A stretch of 64,000 nucleotides of DNA from Azospirillum rugosum (GCF_017876155.1 NZ_JAGINP010000008.1:186001-250000); one strand, 5' to 3'. Shown: positions 9,540-18,546, counted from the first letter of the stretch. Translations and numbers: made by a program. Notes: generated by a model from the sequence alone, not told the origin.

Positions 9540-11222
9540 TTAGGAAAAAGTGCGGCGGGCCAGCGCGACCCCGCGGCGGGCGTAATCGAGGGCGGTTCCG
9601 GCCAACCCTTCCAACTGCACGCCGTCGTAGAGACCCGCGTCGAAGGAGGCCTTGCCGAAGTGCTGCATGGGGTCTTCCGGCGTCCACATGTGCAGGTGGA
9701 TTTCCTGCCCCCGCCCGGGCCCGGCCGGCATGTGGCCTTCGATCACGCCGTCCAGCAGCGTCAGGTCGTCGACCAGGTCGTTGATGGCGACCTCCGACGC
9801 GTACATGGTCAGCACGCCGATCCACCAGTCCGGCCAGGACATGCCCCGCCAGTCCTCCTCCAGCAACAGGCTGGCGACCTCCAGGGACTTGCGGGCGCAG
9901 CGGTCGAGCAGCGCGGCCTCCCCGTACCAGGTCGGCCCCAGGTTGCGGTAGCGGCCATAGCGGAAGCCGCGGCGCTGGGCGAAATCGGCCAGCCGGCGGA
10001 GGCTTCCTTCCGACGCGTAGCCGCCGCTGCCGATGGCGAAGCGCCGCGGGTGGAAGGTCTTGAAGGCCGGCATCAGGATGGTGTCGACGTCGGTCAGCAG
10101 GGCGTAGCGGTGCCCGTCGGGCAGATCCAGCGCCGCGAGATAATGGTTGCAGTAGGGGTAGCGCGTCCCCTCGAACGTCGTGACCGCCGCGAAGTTCGGG
10201 TGGTCGTAGCGGCCCTCGACCGGCTCCATGATCCGGCAGGGGATGCGCGGGTCGATCAGGTGCCGGGTGCCCGGCGGGATGGTCACCAGGAAATCGAGGG
10301 CGGCGCAATCCAGGTCCAGGTAGGACAGGAACAGGGAATGGAGCTGCCAGTTGAGCGCCCATTTCCGCGGGTCGCAGAAGGCGGTCACCACGGTCGGCGG
10401 GAATTCCCGCTCCGGCTCCGCCATGCAGCCGGTGATGTGGATCACCTCGGCGTAGCCCTGTTCATACCGCGCCACGCCCAGGGCGGACAGGTGCCCGCCG
10501 TAACGGTCGTCCACGCCCAGCAATTCCGGCGCGCGCCGGCAGGCTTCCGTGAGGTATCCACCGCACCACAGGGCGAGACACAGGAAATAGCGCGCCCGCT
10601 CGCTGGCCGGATCGACCGCCGCCGCGCACCGCAGAAGCCGGATGGCGTGGGCCGTGTGGCTGCAGAACAGCTGCGCGACCCCGAGTTCGGTCAGGGCCTC
10701 GGCCGATCCCGGGTCCAGCATCACGGGCAAGCGGAGAAGCCGCGCCTGCTCCCGCCCCTGGCCCAGCGCCTCCAGGCTGGCGGACAGGCCGCGGATCGCG
10801 TCGGGGCGCGTGGGGTCCAGGCGCAGGGCGCGGCGGAAGGCCTGCGCCGCCTCCACCGGCTGGCGCGCCCCGCGGAAGGCTTCGGCCAATCCAAGGACGG
10901 CCTGGATCGTGGCGCAGTCGATGGCTAGCGCGCGCCGGTAGGCGCGCACGGCGTCGTCAAAGCGGCCCAGCGCGCGGAACAGGTCGCCGAGCAGGCACTG
11001 GAAGGACACGACCGTCGGGTTGGCCGCGACGCACAGGCCCATATGGCGCACCGCGTCGTCGAGCTTGCCCGACTGCGCCTGGACGGAGGCCAGAAGGTAC
11101 AGGGCGGTCGCGTGGTCGGGGACGGCGTTCACGACCGCCTGGAAGACGGCCTCCGCGTCGCCGAGGCGTCCATCGTCCAGATGCTTCAGCCCGATGTCGA
11201 TGGCTTCTTCGACCGTTGCCAT
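9540..11222 (-). CDS. TPR protein with C-terminal glycosyltransferase-like domain
   Basis: A 560-residue protein. Residues about 1-230 are tandem tetratricopeptide repeats (for example DGRLGDAEAVFQAVVNAVPDH and GRFDDAVRAYRRALAIDC). The C-terminal half (about 250-560) contains YALLTDVDTILMPAF, reminiscent of a nucleotide-sugar-binding DxD strand, and several conserved Trp/Tyr-rich segments (GPTWYGEAALL, MSWPDWWIGVL). No signal peptide is seen. The ATG is preceded by GAAAGGCG. TPR-glycosyltransferase fusions are common in alphaproteobacterial polysaccharide or glycoprotein synthesis, but the exact reaction is not evident. The next gene on the same strand is a methyltransferase. Confidence 0.75.
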   Translation of the reverse strand: MATVEEAIDIGLKHLDDGRLGDAEAVFQAVVNAVPDHATALYLLASVQAQSGKLDDAVRHMGLCVAANPTVVSFQCLLGDLFRALGRFDDAVRAYRRALAIDCATIQAVLGLAEAFRGARQPVEAAQAFRRALRLDPTRPDAIRGLSASLEALGQGREQARLLRLPVMLDPGSAEALTELGVAQLFCSHTAHAIRLLRCAAAVDPASERARYFLCLALWCGGYLTEACRRAPELLGVDDRYGGHLSALGVARYEQGYAEVIHITGCMAEPEREFPPTVVTAFCDPRKWALNWQLHSLFLSYLDLDCAALDFLVTIPPGTRHLIDPRIPCRIMEPVEGRYDHPNFAAVTTFEGTRYPYCNHYLAALDLPDGHRYALLTDVDTILMPAFKTFHPRRFAIGSGGYASEGSLRRLADFAQRRGFRYGRYRNLGPTWYGEAALLDRCARKSLEVASLLLEEDWRGMSWPDWWIGVLTMYASEVAINDLVDDLTLLDGVIEGHMPAGPGRGQEIHLHMWTPEDPMQHFGKASFDAGLYDGVQLEGLAGTALDYARRGVALARRTFS

Positions 11223-11600
11223 GAACGCCTTTCTTATCCGCTGGCCCATCCGCCGGCGACCGCATCACCGCAGACGGGAATGACTGCCCGAGTTTTCATC
11301 CCCTGACAAGCGTGCTGAAACGCGCGGCGGAACTGGGCGTGCGATGGGGCGGTGATACCAAACCCGGGAAAGACTTCCGCGACCGCGCGCTGTGTGTTCG
11401 CGGGTTTCGCGCGGGATTTTCAAGGCCGGTTTTTGCTGGAATGGTCCGGCACTCTACCACAGGACGGCCGTGCTGTGTCGGCTGAAGTGATGGTTCCGCC
11501 AATTCGCTCCGCCAACACAGGCGCATATCCGAAGACATAACCCGGAACTCCGCCGCGCGCCGGTTGGTTCCCTTTCCGGCATTCCAGCGGGAGCGCGGAA
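11223..11600. other. Intergenic region between divergent genes
   Basis: This 378-base non-coding stretch separates the TPR gene (minus) from the alcohol dehydrogenase operon (plus) and must hold promoters for both. I looked for a -24/-12 sigma-54 element because a sigma-54 activator ends the operon; GGCCGG-TTTTTGC near 11427-11440 is close but has the wrong spacing, and I do not call it. No terminator hairpin or repeat family member is present. Confidence 0.6.
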
Positions 11601-13430
11601 ATGGACGTGACGAGGGTCCGCCGAACCGGTGCCGTTTTTGCCCTGGCCCTGGCCCTCCCGGCGGCTGCCCCCGCGCATGCCCAGGACGCCGCACCGGCGA
11701 AGGCCGTTCCCGCAGCCTCCGCCTCACCGCCGGACGACGGCGAATGGGCGATGCCGGCGAAGAACTACGCCAGCACCCGCTACAGCGAACTGGACGAGAT
11801 CAACACTGGCACCGTCCGCGATCTCCAGGTCGCCTTCACCTTTTCCACCGGCGTCGACCGGGGGCAGGAGGCGGCGCCGCTGGTCGTGGGCAACACGATG
11901 TACATCGTGACCCCCTATCCGAACCGCCTCTTCGCGCTCGACCTCACGCAGCCGGGCGCTCCGTTAAAGTGGACGTTCGACCCGAAGCCGGCCGCCTCGG
12001 CGCAAGGGGTCGCCTGCTGCGACTACGTGAACCGGGGCGTGGCCTTTGCCGACGGCCGGGTGTTCATGAACACGCTGGACGGCCAGACCATCGCCGTGGA
12101 GGCCGGCACGGGGCGGGAGGTCTGGCGGACCAAGCTCGGCGACATCAACAAGGGGGAGACCATCACCATGGCCCCCCTGGTGGTGAAGGGAAAGGTGCTG
12201 GTCGGCAATTCGGGCGGGGAGTTCGGGGTCCGCGGCTGGCTGACCGCGCTGGACGCCGGCACCGGCAAGATCGTGTGGAAGGCCTACAACACCGGCCCCG
12301 ACAGCGACGTGCTGATCGGCGCGGACTACAAGCCCTTCTACGACAAGGAGAAGGGTAAGGACCTGGGCGTGACCACATGGCCGCCCAACGCGTGGGAAAT
12401 CGGCGGCGGCACGGTGTGGGGGTGGATTTCCTACGATCCGGAGCTTGACCTGATCTACCACGGCACCGCCAACCCCGGCCCCTGGAACCCGGAGCAGCGG
12501 CCGGGCGACAACAAATGGACCGGCGGCATCTTCGCCCGCAACCCGGACAGCGGGCAGGCCCGCTGGTTCTACCAGGTGGTGCCTCACGACCTGTACGACC
12601 ACGACGCCATCAACGAGCTGATCCTGCTCGACCTGCCCGTGAACGGCACCATGCGCAAGACGGTCGTCCGGCCGGAGCGCAACGGCTACGTCTACGTACT
12701 CGACCGCGCGACGGGGGAGGTGCTGTCGGCCGACCCGTACGCCAATATTAACTCCTCCACCGGCGTGGACCTGAAGACGGGCGAGCTGGCGATGGTGGAG
12801 GCCAAGGCGCCGAAGATGGGCAAGGTCGTCCGCGACATCTGCCCGACGGCGCCGGGGTCGAAGGACTGGAACCCGTCCTCCTTCTCGCCGCGGACCGGGC
12901 TTCTCTACATCCCGCACATGAACCTGTGCATGGACTGGCAGAGTGCGGAGGCCAACTACATCGCCGGCACGCCCTACATCGGGGCGGAGGTGCGCATGTT
13001 CGCCGGCCCCGGCGGGCATAGGGGCGAGCTGTCGGCCTGGGACCCGGTCAAGCGCGCCAAGGCCTGGAGCGTGAAGGAGGATTTCCCGCTGTGGAGCGGC
13101 ACGCTGTCCACCGCCGGCGACCTCGTCTTCTACGGGACCATGGAGGGCTGGTTCAAGGCGCTGGACGCCCGCACGGGGGAGGAGCTGTGGCGGTTCAAGA
13201 CCGGCTCCGGGATCATCGGCCAGCCGATCGCCTACCGCGGGCCGGACGGGCGGGAGTATGTGGCCGTGCTGTCCGGCGTGGGCGGCTGGGCCGGGGCGGT
13301 GGTGGTCGGCAACCTCGACCCGCGCGATGCCACGGCGGCCAAGGGCTTCGTCAACGCCGTCGCCGACCTGAAGGACAAGACGACCAAGGGGGGAACGCTC
13401 TATGTCTTCGCCCTGCCGTCGAAGCGCTAG
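11601..13430 (+). CDS. xoxF: PQQ-dependent alcohol dehydrogenase, XoxF/ExaF type
   Basis: A 609-residue periplasmic quinoprotein with a Sec signal peptide (cleavage near AHAQD, residue 28) and the eight-bladed propeller of methanol/ethanol dehydrogenases. Recognisable cofactor residues are the vicinal disulfide Cys139-Cys140, Glu207 (GGEFG), Asn291 (TANPGPWNP) and the catalytic Asp333. Two residues later is Asp335 (YDHDAINE); that extra aspartate distinguishes lanthanide-dependent XoxF/ExaF/PedH enzymes from calcium-dependent MxaF, which has Ala there. Electrons would pass to the cytochrome c encoded next. The xoxF symbol denotes type; the substrate (methanol, ethanol or other) cannot be decided here. 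It overlaps the next gene by 29 bases. Confidence 0.88.
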   Translation: MDVTRVRRTGAVFALALALPAAAPAHAQDAAPAKAVPAASASPPDDGEWAMPAKNYASTRYSELDEINTGTVRDLQVAFTFSTGVDRGQEAAPLVVGNTMYIVTPYPNRLFALDLTQPGAPLKWTFDPKPAASAQGVACCDYVNRGVAFADGRVFMNTLDGQTIAVEAGTGREVWRTKLGDINKGETITMAPLVVKGKVLVGNSGGEFGVRGWLTALDAGTGKIVWKAYNTGPDSDVLIGADYKPFYDKEKGKDLGVTTWPPNAWEIGGGTVWGWISYDPELDLIYHGTANPGPWNPEQRPGDNKWTGGIFARNPDSGQARWFYQVVPHDLYDHDAINELILLDLPVNGTMRKTVVRPERNGYVYVLDRATGEVLSADPYANINSSTGVDLKTGELAMVEAKAPKMGKVVRDICPTAPGSKDWNPSSFSPRTGLLYIPHMNLCMDWQSAEANYIAGTPYIGAEVRMFAGPGGHRGELSAWDPVKRAKAWSVKEDFPLWSGTLSTAGDLVFYGTMEGWFKALDARTGEELWRFKTGSGIIGQPIAYRGPDGREYVAVLSGVGGWAGAVVVGNLDPRDATAAKGFVNAVADLKDKTTKGGTLYVFALPSKR

Positions 13431-13968
13431 TCTGGCGGTTCTGGCCGTTTTGGCGCTCGCCGCCTGCGACCGGGAGGAACGGGAGCCGCGCGGCGCCCCG
13501 GTGGGCGAAAGCGGACCGGGCGCCATCGCGCAAGGCACCCTCTACGCCGGCGAACCCTCGCCACCCGACCCGCGCCGGCAGGAGTATGAGGGCAACGCCT
13601 ACCACCTCGCGCAGGGCAAGCAGTTGTACGTCTGGTTCAATTGCGGCACCTGCCACGCCAACGGCGGCGGCGACATCGGCCCGCCGCTGATGGACGACAG
13701 CTGGATCTACGGCGACAGCCTGGAGAACATCTTCGCCACCATCGTCCAGGGGCGGCCGAACGGCATGCCGTCCTTCCGCAACAAGATCCCGGAAACCCAA
13801 ATTTGGGAGATCGCCGCCTATGTCCGGTCGATGAGCGGCCAGACGCCGACCGCGGCCTCCCCCGGGCGCAACGACAGCCTGAACGCCAAGCCGGCCGAGC
13901 AGCGCACGCCGAAGGCGGAACCCAAGCAATCCACCCCCGGCGGACCGCAGGTGGAGGGCCGGCAATGA
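13402..13968 (+). CDS. Cytochrome c lipoprotein, electron acceptor of the dehydrogenase
   Basis: This 188-residue monohaem cytochrome c has a lipoprotein signal ending LALAAC (Cys at about residue 22). The haem-binding CGTCH is near residue 81 and a likely Met ligand lies in GMPSF. After the haem domain comes a Pro/Lys/Gln-rich tail with no visible fold. The position, overlapping the dehydrogenase upstream and coupled by ATGA to oxidase subunit II downstream, suggests it carries electrons from the quinoprotein to the oxidase. It is a membrane-anchored analogue of the XoxG/cytochrome cL role, though sequence features alone do not prove orthology. Confidence 0.85.
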   Translation: MSSPCRRSASLAVLAVLALAACDREEREPRGAPVGESGPGAIAQGTLYAGEPSPPDPRRQEYEGNAYHLAQGKQLYVWFNCGTCHANGGGDIGPPLMDDSWIYGDSLENIFATIVQGRPNGMPSFRNKIPETQIWEIAAYVRSMSGQTPTAASPGRNDSLNAKPAEQRTPKAEPKQSTPGGPQVEGRQ

Positions 13969-15188
13969 CGGCGCGGCTACCAATCCCCTCGCCCTGCTCC
14001 GCAGGGAGAGGGAGGGACCCATGCGGAGCATGGGAGGGTGAGGGCTCGGTCATCCCGAGAAACCTTGCCCTCACCCTCCCACGTCTTCGGCGCGGGCCCC
14101 TCCCTCTCCCGCCGGGGGCGGGCGAGGGGGTTGCGCGCAGCGCTTCATCCAGGCAATGGCCCTGGCACCGCGCCGCCCTGGTCCTGTGCCTGTTCGCGCT
14201 GACGGCCTGCGAGCGGGTCCAGCACGGCATCCAGTCGGCACTCGACCCCGTCGGGCAGCAAGCCGGGCGGATCGCCGGGCTGTGGTGGCTGTTCCTGGCG
14301 GTGCTGGCCGCGGTCTACGCGGTCGTCCTGGTCCTGCTGCTGGTCGCGGCGATCCGGCCGCGCCGCCGCCGGCGCCTGCCGCCCGGGCCCGCCTTCCGTC
14401 CGGAGGAGCCGATCGAGCGCCGGCTGACCCGCGGCCTCACCGCCTGGGCGGTCGGCACCGCCGCCATCGTCCTGACGCTGACCGGGTTCAGCTACGCCGT
14501 GGACCGCGACATCCTCGCCCTCGGCCACCGGGCGGAGCTGACCATCGAGGTCACGGCCAAGCAATGGTGGTGGCAGGTGAGATACGACGATCCCGTGCCG
14601 AACCGCAGCTTCGAAACGGCCAACGAGATCCGCCTGCCGGTCGGCGTGCCGGTGCGCGTCGTCCTGAAGGCGCAGGACGTCATCCACAGCTTCTGGGTCC
14701 CGAACCTGCACGGCAAGACCGACCTGATCCCCGGCCGGGTCAACGAGACGGTGATCGTCGCCGACCGCGAGGGGCGCTACCGCGGGCAATGCGCGGAGTT
14801 CTGCGGTTTCCAGCACGCCAACATGGCGCTGGACGTCGTGGCGATGCCGCGCGACCAGTTCGAGGCGTGGCGGGAATCCCAACTGGCCCCCGCCGTCGCC
14901 CCGTCCGACGAGCGGAGCCGGGAGGGCCAGCGCGTCTTCCTGACCTCGGCCTGCGTCATGTGCCACACCGTCCGCGGCACGACGGCGGCCAGCCGGGTCG
15001 GGCCGGATCTGACCCACGTCGCCGCGCGCCCGTCCATCGCGGCCGGGACGCTGCCCTACAGCAAGGGAAACCTCGCGGGCTGGATCGCCGACCCGCAACG
15101 CATCAAGCCGGGCAGCCAGATGCCGGTGGTCGGCCTGTCCGCCGACCAGCTGCAAAGCGTGCTCGCCTACCTGGACGGCCTGAAATGA
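13965..15188 (+). CDS. coxB: Cytochrome c oxidase subunit II with fused cytochrome c (caa3 type)
   Basis: A 407-residue subunit II. The lipoprotein-like signal ends LFALTAC, followed by two membrane helices (about 90-115 and 145-165). The CuA domain has VIHSFWVPNLHG and the ligands C-A-E-F-C-G-F-Q-H-A-N-M, and a C-terminal cytochrome c carries CVMCH and a Met ligand in QMPVV. The only in-frame start before the signal is the ATG overlapping the upstream stop. It forces translation through about 50 residues (roughly 6-56) encoded by a palindromic repeat at 13985-14132. The protein takes electrons from the neighbouring cytochrome and passes them to subunit I. Confidence 0.92.
   Translation: MTARLPIPSPCSAGRGRDPCGAWEGEGSVIPRNLALTLPRLRRGPLPLPPGAGEGVARSASSRQWPWHRAALVLCLFALTACERVQHGIQSALDPVGQQAGRIAGLWWLFLAVLAAVYAVVLVLLLVAAIRPRRRRRLPPGPAFRPEEPIERRLTRGLTAWAVGTAAIVLTLTGFSYAVDRDILALGHRAELTIEVTAKQWWWQVRYDDPVPNRSFETANEIRLPVGVPVRVVLKAQDVIHSFWVPNLHGKTDLIPGRVNETVIVADREGRYRGQCAEFCGFQHANMALDVVAMPRDQFEAWRESQLAPAVAPSDERSREGQRVFLTSACVMCHTVRGTTAASRVGPDLTHVAARPSIAAGTLPYSKGNLAGWIADPQRIKPGSQMPVVGLSADQLQSVLAYLDGLK
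13985..14132. repeat. Long imperfect palindrome inside the coxB 5' coding region
   Basis: The two halves (about 13985-14045 and 14067-14132) are imperfect inverted repeats sharing GGGAGAGGGAGGG and TGGGAGGGTGAGGGC. Composition and layout resemble the 109-bp palindromes at 31356 and 48937. It contains no stop codon in the coxB frame and so adds an Arg/Gly/Pro-rich segment ahead of the signal sequence. Confidence 0.75.
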
Positions 15189-17116
15189 GCGCTCGCGACG
15201 CATCTCGTTTCATCCGGCGCGACGGCCCCTCGCTGGGGGAGGCGGAGACCCACGCCCGGCTGGAACGGACCTGGGCGACGCCGCCCGGCCTGTGGGGTTG
15301 GCTGTCCAGTGTGGACCATAAGCAGGTCGGCCGGCGCTACATCGTCACCGCCTTCGTCTTCTTCCTGCTGGCCGGGCTGCTGGCGCTCGCCATGCGGATG
15401 CAGCTGGCGGGGCCGAACCAGACGCTGCTGACGCCCGACCGCTACAACCAGATCTTCACCATGCACGGCACGACGATGATGTTCCTGTTCGCCGTGCCGG
15501 TGATGGAGGCCTTCGCCATCTATCTGGTGCCGCTGATGGTCGGCACGCGGGCCATCGCCTTCCCGCGGCTGAACGCCTTCAGCTACTGGGTCTATCTGGC
15601 CGGCGGGGTGATGCTGTGGGTGGCCTTCATCCTGAACGTCGGGCCGGACGTCGGCTGGTTCAGCTACGTCCCCCTGTCTGGGCCGCAGTTCAGCCCCGGA
15701 AAGCGCGCCGACTTCTGGGCGCAGATGGTGACCTTTACGGAGGTCGCGGCGCTGGCCGTTGCGGTGGAGATCATCGTGACCGTGCTCAAGCAGCGGGCGC
15801 CGGGGATGTCGCTGAACCGCATCCCGCTGTTCGTCTGGGGGCAGCTGGTCACCTCCTTCATGGTCGTCTTCGCCATGCCGGCGGTGATGGTGTCCAGCAG
15901 CATGCTGATCATGGACCGGCTGATCGGCACGCATTTCTTCAACCCAGCGGAGGGCGGCGACGCCCTGCTGTGGCAGCACCTGTTCTGGTTCTTCGGCCAT
16001 CCGGAGGTCTACATTATCTTCCTGCCGGCGACCGGCTTCGTGTCCTCGATCCTGCCGACCTTCGCGCGGCGGCCGATCTTCGGCTACACGGCGCTGGTGC
16101 TGGCGCTGGTCGCCACGGGGTTCCTGGGCTTTGGCCTGTGGGTGCACCACATGTTCGCGACCGGGCTGCCGCACCTGGGCAACAGCTTCTACACGGCGGC
16201 CAGCATGGCCATCGCCATCCCCAGCGGCATCCAGATCTTCTGCTGGCTCGCCACCCTGTGGGACGGCCGGCCGCGCTTCGCGACGCCGCTGCTGTTCGTC
16301 ATCGGCTTCATCGTCATCTTCGTGCTGGGCGGCCTCAGCGGGATCATGCTGGCATCGGTGCCCATCGACAGCCAGGTGCACGACACCTACTTCGTCGTCG
16401 CGCACTTCCACTATGTGCTGATCGGCGGGGCGGTGTTCCCGCTGTTCGGGGCCATCTACTACTGGTTTCCGAAATTCACCGGGCGGATGCTGTCGGAACG
16501 GGCGGGGGCCTGGAACTTCGGGCTGTTCTTCGTCGGCTTCAACATCGCCTTCTTCCCCATGCACATCCTCGGGCTGATCGGGATGCCGCGCCGGGTCTAC
16601 AGCTACCCCGCGGGGCTGGGCTGGGACGACCTGAACCTGCTGTCGACGGCGGGCGCGGTGATCCTGGCGGCCGGGGTGCTGGTCTTCCTGGGCAATGTCT
16701 GGCACAGCCTGAAACACGGCCTCGTCGCCGATGACAACCCGTGGGGGGCCGCGACGCTGGAGTGGGCCACCGCCTCCCCACCGCCGAGCTTCAATTTCGT
16801 CCACATCCCCGTGGTGACCGGCAGCAATCCCCTGTGGGAGGAAGCCGACGGCCTGCCCGTGGTGAGCGGCCTGCGCGTGGACCAGCGGGAGCTGCTGCTG
16901 ACCAGCGTGGTGGACGCGGCCCCCGAGGTGCGGGAGCCCTCGCCCGAGCCGTCCATCTGGCCGCTGCTGTCGGCGCTCGCCGTCACGATCCTGTTCATCG
17001 GATCGATCTTCACGCCCTGGGCGGTGGTCTGGGGCTCCATCCCGCTGGCGGTCGGGCTGATCGGCTGGTTCTGGCCGAAATCGGCGCCCGACACTCCCGA
17101 ACCGGTGATCGAGTGA
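15185..17116 (+). CDS. ctaD: Cytochrome c oxidase subunit I
   Basis: A 643-residue haem-copper oxidase catalytic subunit with at least twelve membrane helices. Haem and copper ligands are visible: MHGTTMMF (low-spin haem His), HPEVY (CuB His and cross-linked Tyr), WVHHMF (CuB His pair) and VAHFHYVLIGG (high-spin and low-spin haem His). After the core the protein continues with about 100 residues ending in two further hydrophobic segments (ALAVTILFIGSIFTPW; VWGSIPLAVGLIGWF), a C-terminal extension seen in caa3-type subunit I. It reduces O2 to water while pumping protons. The ATGA overlap with coxB indicates coupled synthesis. Confidence 0.96.
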   Translation: MSARDASRFIRRDGPSLGEAETHARLERTWATPPGLWGWLSSVDHKQVGRRYIVTAFVFFLLAGLLALAMRMQLAGPNQTLLTPDRYNQIFTMHGTTMMFLFAVPVMEAFAIYLVPLMVGTRAIAFPRLNAFSYWVYLAGGVMLWVAFILNVGPDVGWFSYVPLSGPQFSPGKRADFWAQMVTFTEVAALAVAVEIIVTVLKQRAPGMSLNRIPLFVWGQLVTSFMVVFAMPAVMVSSSMLIMDRLIGTHFFNPAEGGDALLWQHLFWFFGHPEVYIIFLPATGFVSSILPTFARRPIFGYTALVLALVATGFLGFGLWVHHMFATGLPHLGNSFYTAASMAIAIPSGIQIFCWLATLWDGRPRFATPLLFVIGFIVIFVLGGLSGIMLASVPIDSQVHDTYFVVAHFHYVLIGGAVFPLFGAIYYWFPKFTGRMLSERAGAWNFGLFFVGFNIAFFPMHILGLIGMPRRVYSYPAGLGWDDLNLLSTAGAVILAAGVLVFLGNVWHSLKHGLVADDNPWGAATLEWATASPPPSFNFVHIPVVTGSNPLWEEADGLPVVSGLRVDQRELLLTSVVDAAPEVREPSPEPSIWPLLSALAVTILFIGSIFTPWAVVWGSIPLAVGLIGWFWPKSAPDTPEPVIE

Positions 17117-17126
17117 TGGTGATCGA

Positions 17127-17738
17127 ATGAACAACGGGGCACCCCGCTTCGCCGCCGACCTCGCCCACCTGCCGACCAGCGCGCATGGGCCGCGCGCGAC
17201 CACATGGTGGGGGACGCTGGGCTTCATCCTGATCGAGGCGACCGGCTTCGCGCTGGCCGCTGCGGCGTACTTCTACCTGATGGGCCAGACGGAGACCTGG
17301 CCGCCGGGCCAGTCGCCGCCGGACTGGCTGTGGGGGACGCTCCAGCTTGTCCTGATGCTGGCCAGCCTGTGGCCGAACTGGTGGACCGACCGCGTCGCCC
17401 ACGCCGACGACCTGCGCAAGGTGCGCATCGGGCTGGTCGTCATGTCGGCCGTCGGGCTGCTGACCTTGGTGGTCCGCGCCTTCGAGTTCGGCGCCCTGAA
17501 CTGCCGCTGGGACGACAACGCCTACGGCTCCATGGTCTGGGTGCTGCTGGGGCTGCACGCCGTGCACCTGATCACCGACGTCGGCGACACGCTGGTCCTG
17601 ACCGTGCTGATGTTCACCAAACATGTCGAGCCGCGCCGCTTCACCGACGTCACCGACAACTGCGTCTACTGGAACTTCGTGGTCGCCGCCTGGGTGCCGC
17701 TCTGGGCGCTGCTCTACGTCGTGCCGAGGCTGGTCTGA
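17127..17738 (+). CDS. coxC: Cytochrome c oxidase subunit III
   Basis: This 203-residue integral membrane protein has about five hydrophobic helices. It starts with a cytosolic segment and then GTLGFILIEATGFALAAAAY, which contains the conserved subunit III Glu in a helix; a later helix has GLHAVHLITDVGDT with His/Asp typical of the family. Subunit III stabilises the oxidase and helps proton uptake. It lies 10 bases after ctaD and precedes a small membrane protein, in the same operon. It is shorter than mitochondrial-type CoxC (~260) but matches the shorter bacterial caa3 forms. Confidence 0.9.
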   Translation: MNNGAPRFAADLAHLPTSAHGPRATTWWGTLGFILIEATGFALAAAAYFYLMGQTETWPPGQSPPDWLWGTLQLVLMLASLWPNWWTDRVAHADDLRKVRIGLVVMSAVGLLTLVVRAFEFGALNCRWDDNAYGSMVWVLLGLHAVHLITDVGDTLVLTVLMFTKHVEPRRFTDVTDNCVYWNFVVAAWVPLWALLYVVPRLV

Positions 17739-17755
17739 CATGGCAGGAATCTAAG

Positions 17756-18100
17756 ATGATGGGGCGGCGCACGTCATGGACGCCCTGGGCCGGCTGGCTG
17801 GCCGGGCCGCTGGGCTGGATCATCCAGCACCAGGGCGGCTCCAACACGGTGTTCTGGAACTGCACGCTGGGCCAGCCCTCGCTGGTGGTGACGCTGGGCG
17901 TGGTCGGCGCGCTGGTGGCGCTGGGCGGCGGCTGGCTGTCCTGGCGGGCGGTGCGCGACGTCGGGTCGGGCGAGACTGTGGAGCCCCACTGGGGGAGCCA
18001 GCGCTTCATCGGCATGGTGGGCGTGCTGGTCGTGCTGATCGTGCTGGTCGCCATCGCCGGGCAGACGATGGCCGGGCTGATCCTGCGCGGCTGCGGGTGA
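17756..18100 (+). CDS. Small membrane protein of the oxidase operon
   Basis: A 114-residue protein with three hydrophobic segments (AGWLAGPLGWIIQHQ; VVTLGVVGALVALGGGWL; GMVGVLVVLIVLVAIAG) and an internal charged linker. I do not recognise a named family. It may be an assembly factor or a small subunit IV analogue of the oxidase, inferred only from lying between subunit III and a cytochrome c gene. AGGA stands 9-10 bases upstream of the first ATG; a second ATG follows directly. Confidence 0.75.
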   Translation: MMGRRTSWTPWAGWLAGPLGWIIQHQGGSNTVFWNCTLGQPSLVVTLGVVGALVALGGGWLSWRAVRDVGSGETVEPHWGSQRFIGMVGVLVVLIVLVAIAGQTMAGLILRGCG

Positions 18101-18119
18101 CGGATGGGGAGGGTTCGCC

Positions 18120-18545
18120 ATGTCCTTCGGGCGGAGCAGACGGATCGCGCTGGCGGCACTCGCGCTCACCGTCGTTGCGGGCGGGGCCGGCCTCGCCTGG
18201 GAGAGCCGGCGGGAGCAGGACAAGACCTGGCGCCGGGCCGCCGCGATCACCGGCGGCGATCCCCACGCGGGGCAGGAGGCGGTGCTGCGCTACGGCTGCG
18301 GCAGCTGCCACACCATCCCCGGGGTGACCCGCGCCCGCGGACTGGTCGGCCCGCCGCTCAGCAATTTCGGCAGCCGGGTCTATGTCGGCGGCGTGCTCTA
18401 CAACACGCCGGAGAACGTGATGAGCTGGGTGAAGGATCCCCCCGGCATCTCGCCGAAGACGGCGATGCCCAACCTCGGCGTCAGCGACCGCGACGCCCGG
18501 GACATCACCGCCTACCTCTACACCCTCACCGACGGGAGCTGGTGA
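18120..18545 (+). CDS. Cytochrome c, membrane-anchored or secreted
   Basis: This 141-residue class I cytochrome c has an N-terminal hydrophobic segment (IALAALALTVVAGGAGLAW) that is either a signal peptide or an anchor. The haem site CGSCH is near residue 63 and a Met ligand lies in TAMPNLGVS. GGGGAGGG is a clear ribosome-binding site. It is the second dedicated monohaem cytochrome in the operon. It may be an alternative electron carrier between the quinoprotein and the caa3 oxidase. Confidence 0.88.
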   Translation: MSFGRSRRIALAALALTVVAGGAGLAWESRREQDKTWRRAAAITGGDPHAGQEAVLRYGCGSCHTIPGVTRARGLVGPPLSNFGSRVYVGGVLYNTPENVMSWVKDPPGISPKTAMPNLGVSDRDARDITAYLYTLTDGSW

Positions 18546-18546
18546 C

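Noticed and set aside
11223..11600. Sigma-54 promoter for the alcohol dehydrogenase operon
   Set aside because: Several GG...GC pairs come close, but all have 9 rather than 10 intervening bases or lack TGC at -12.
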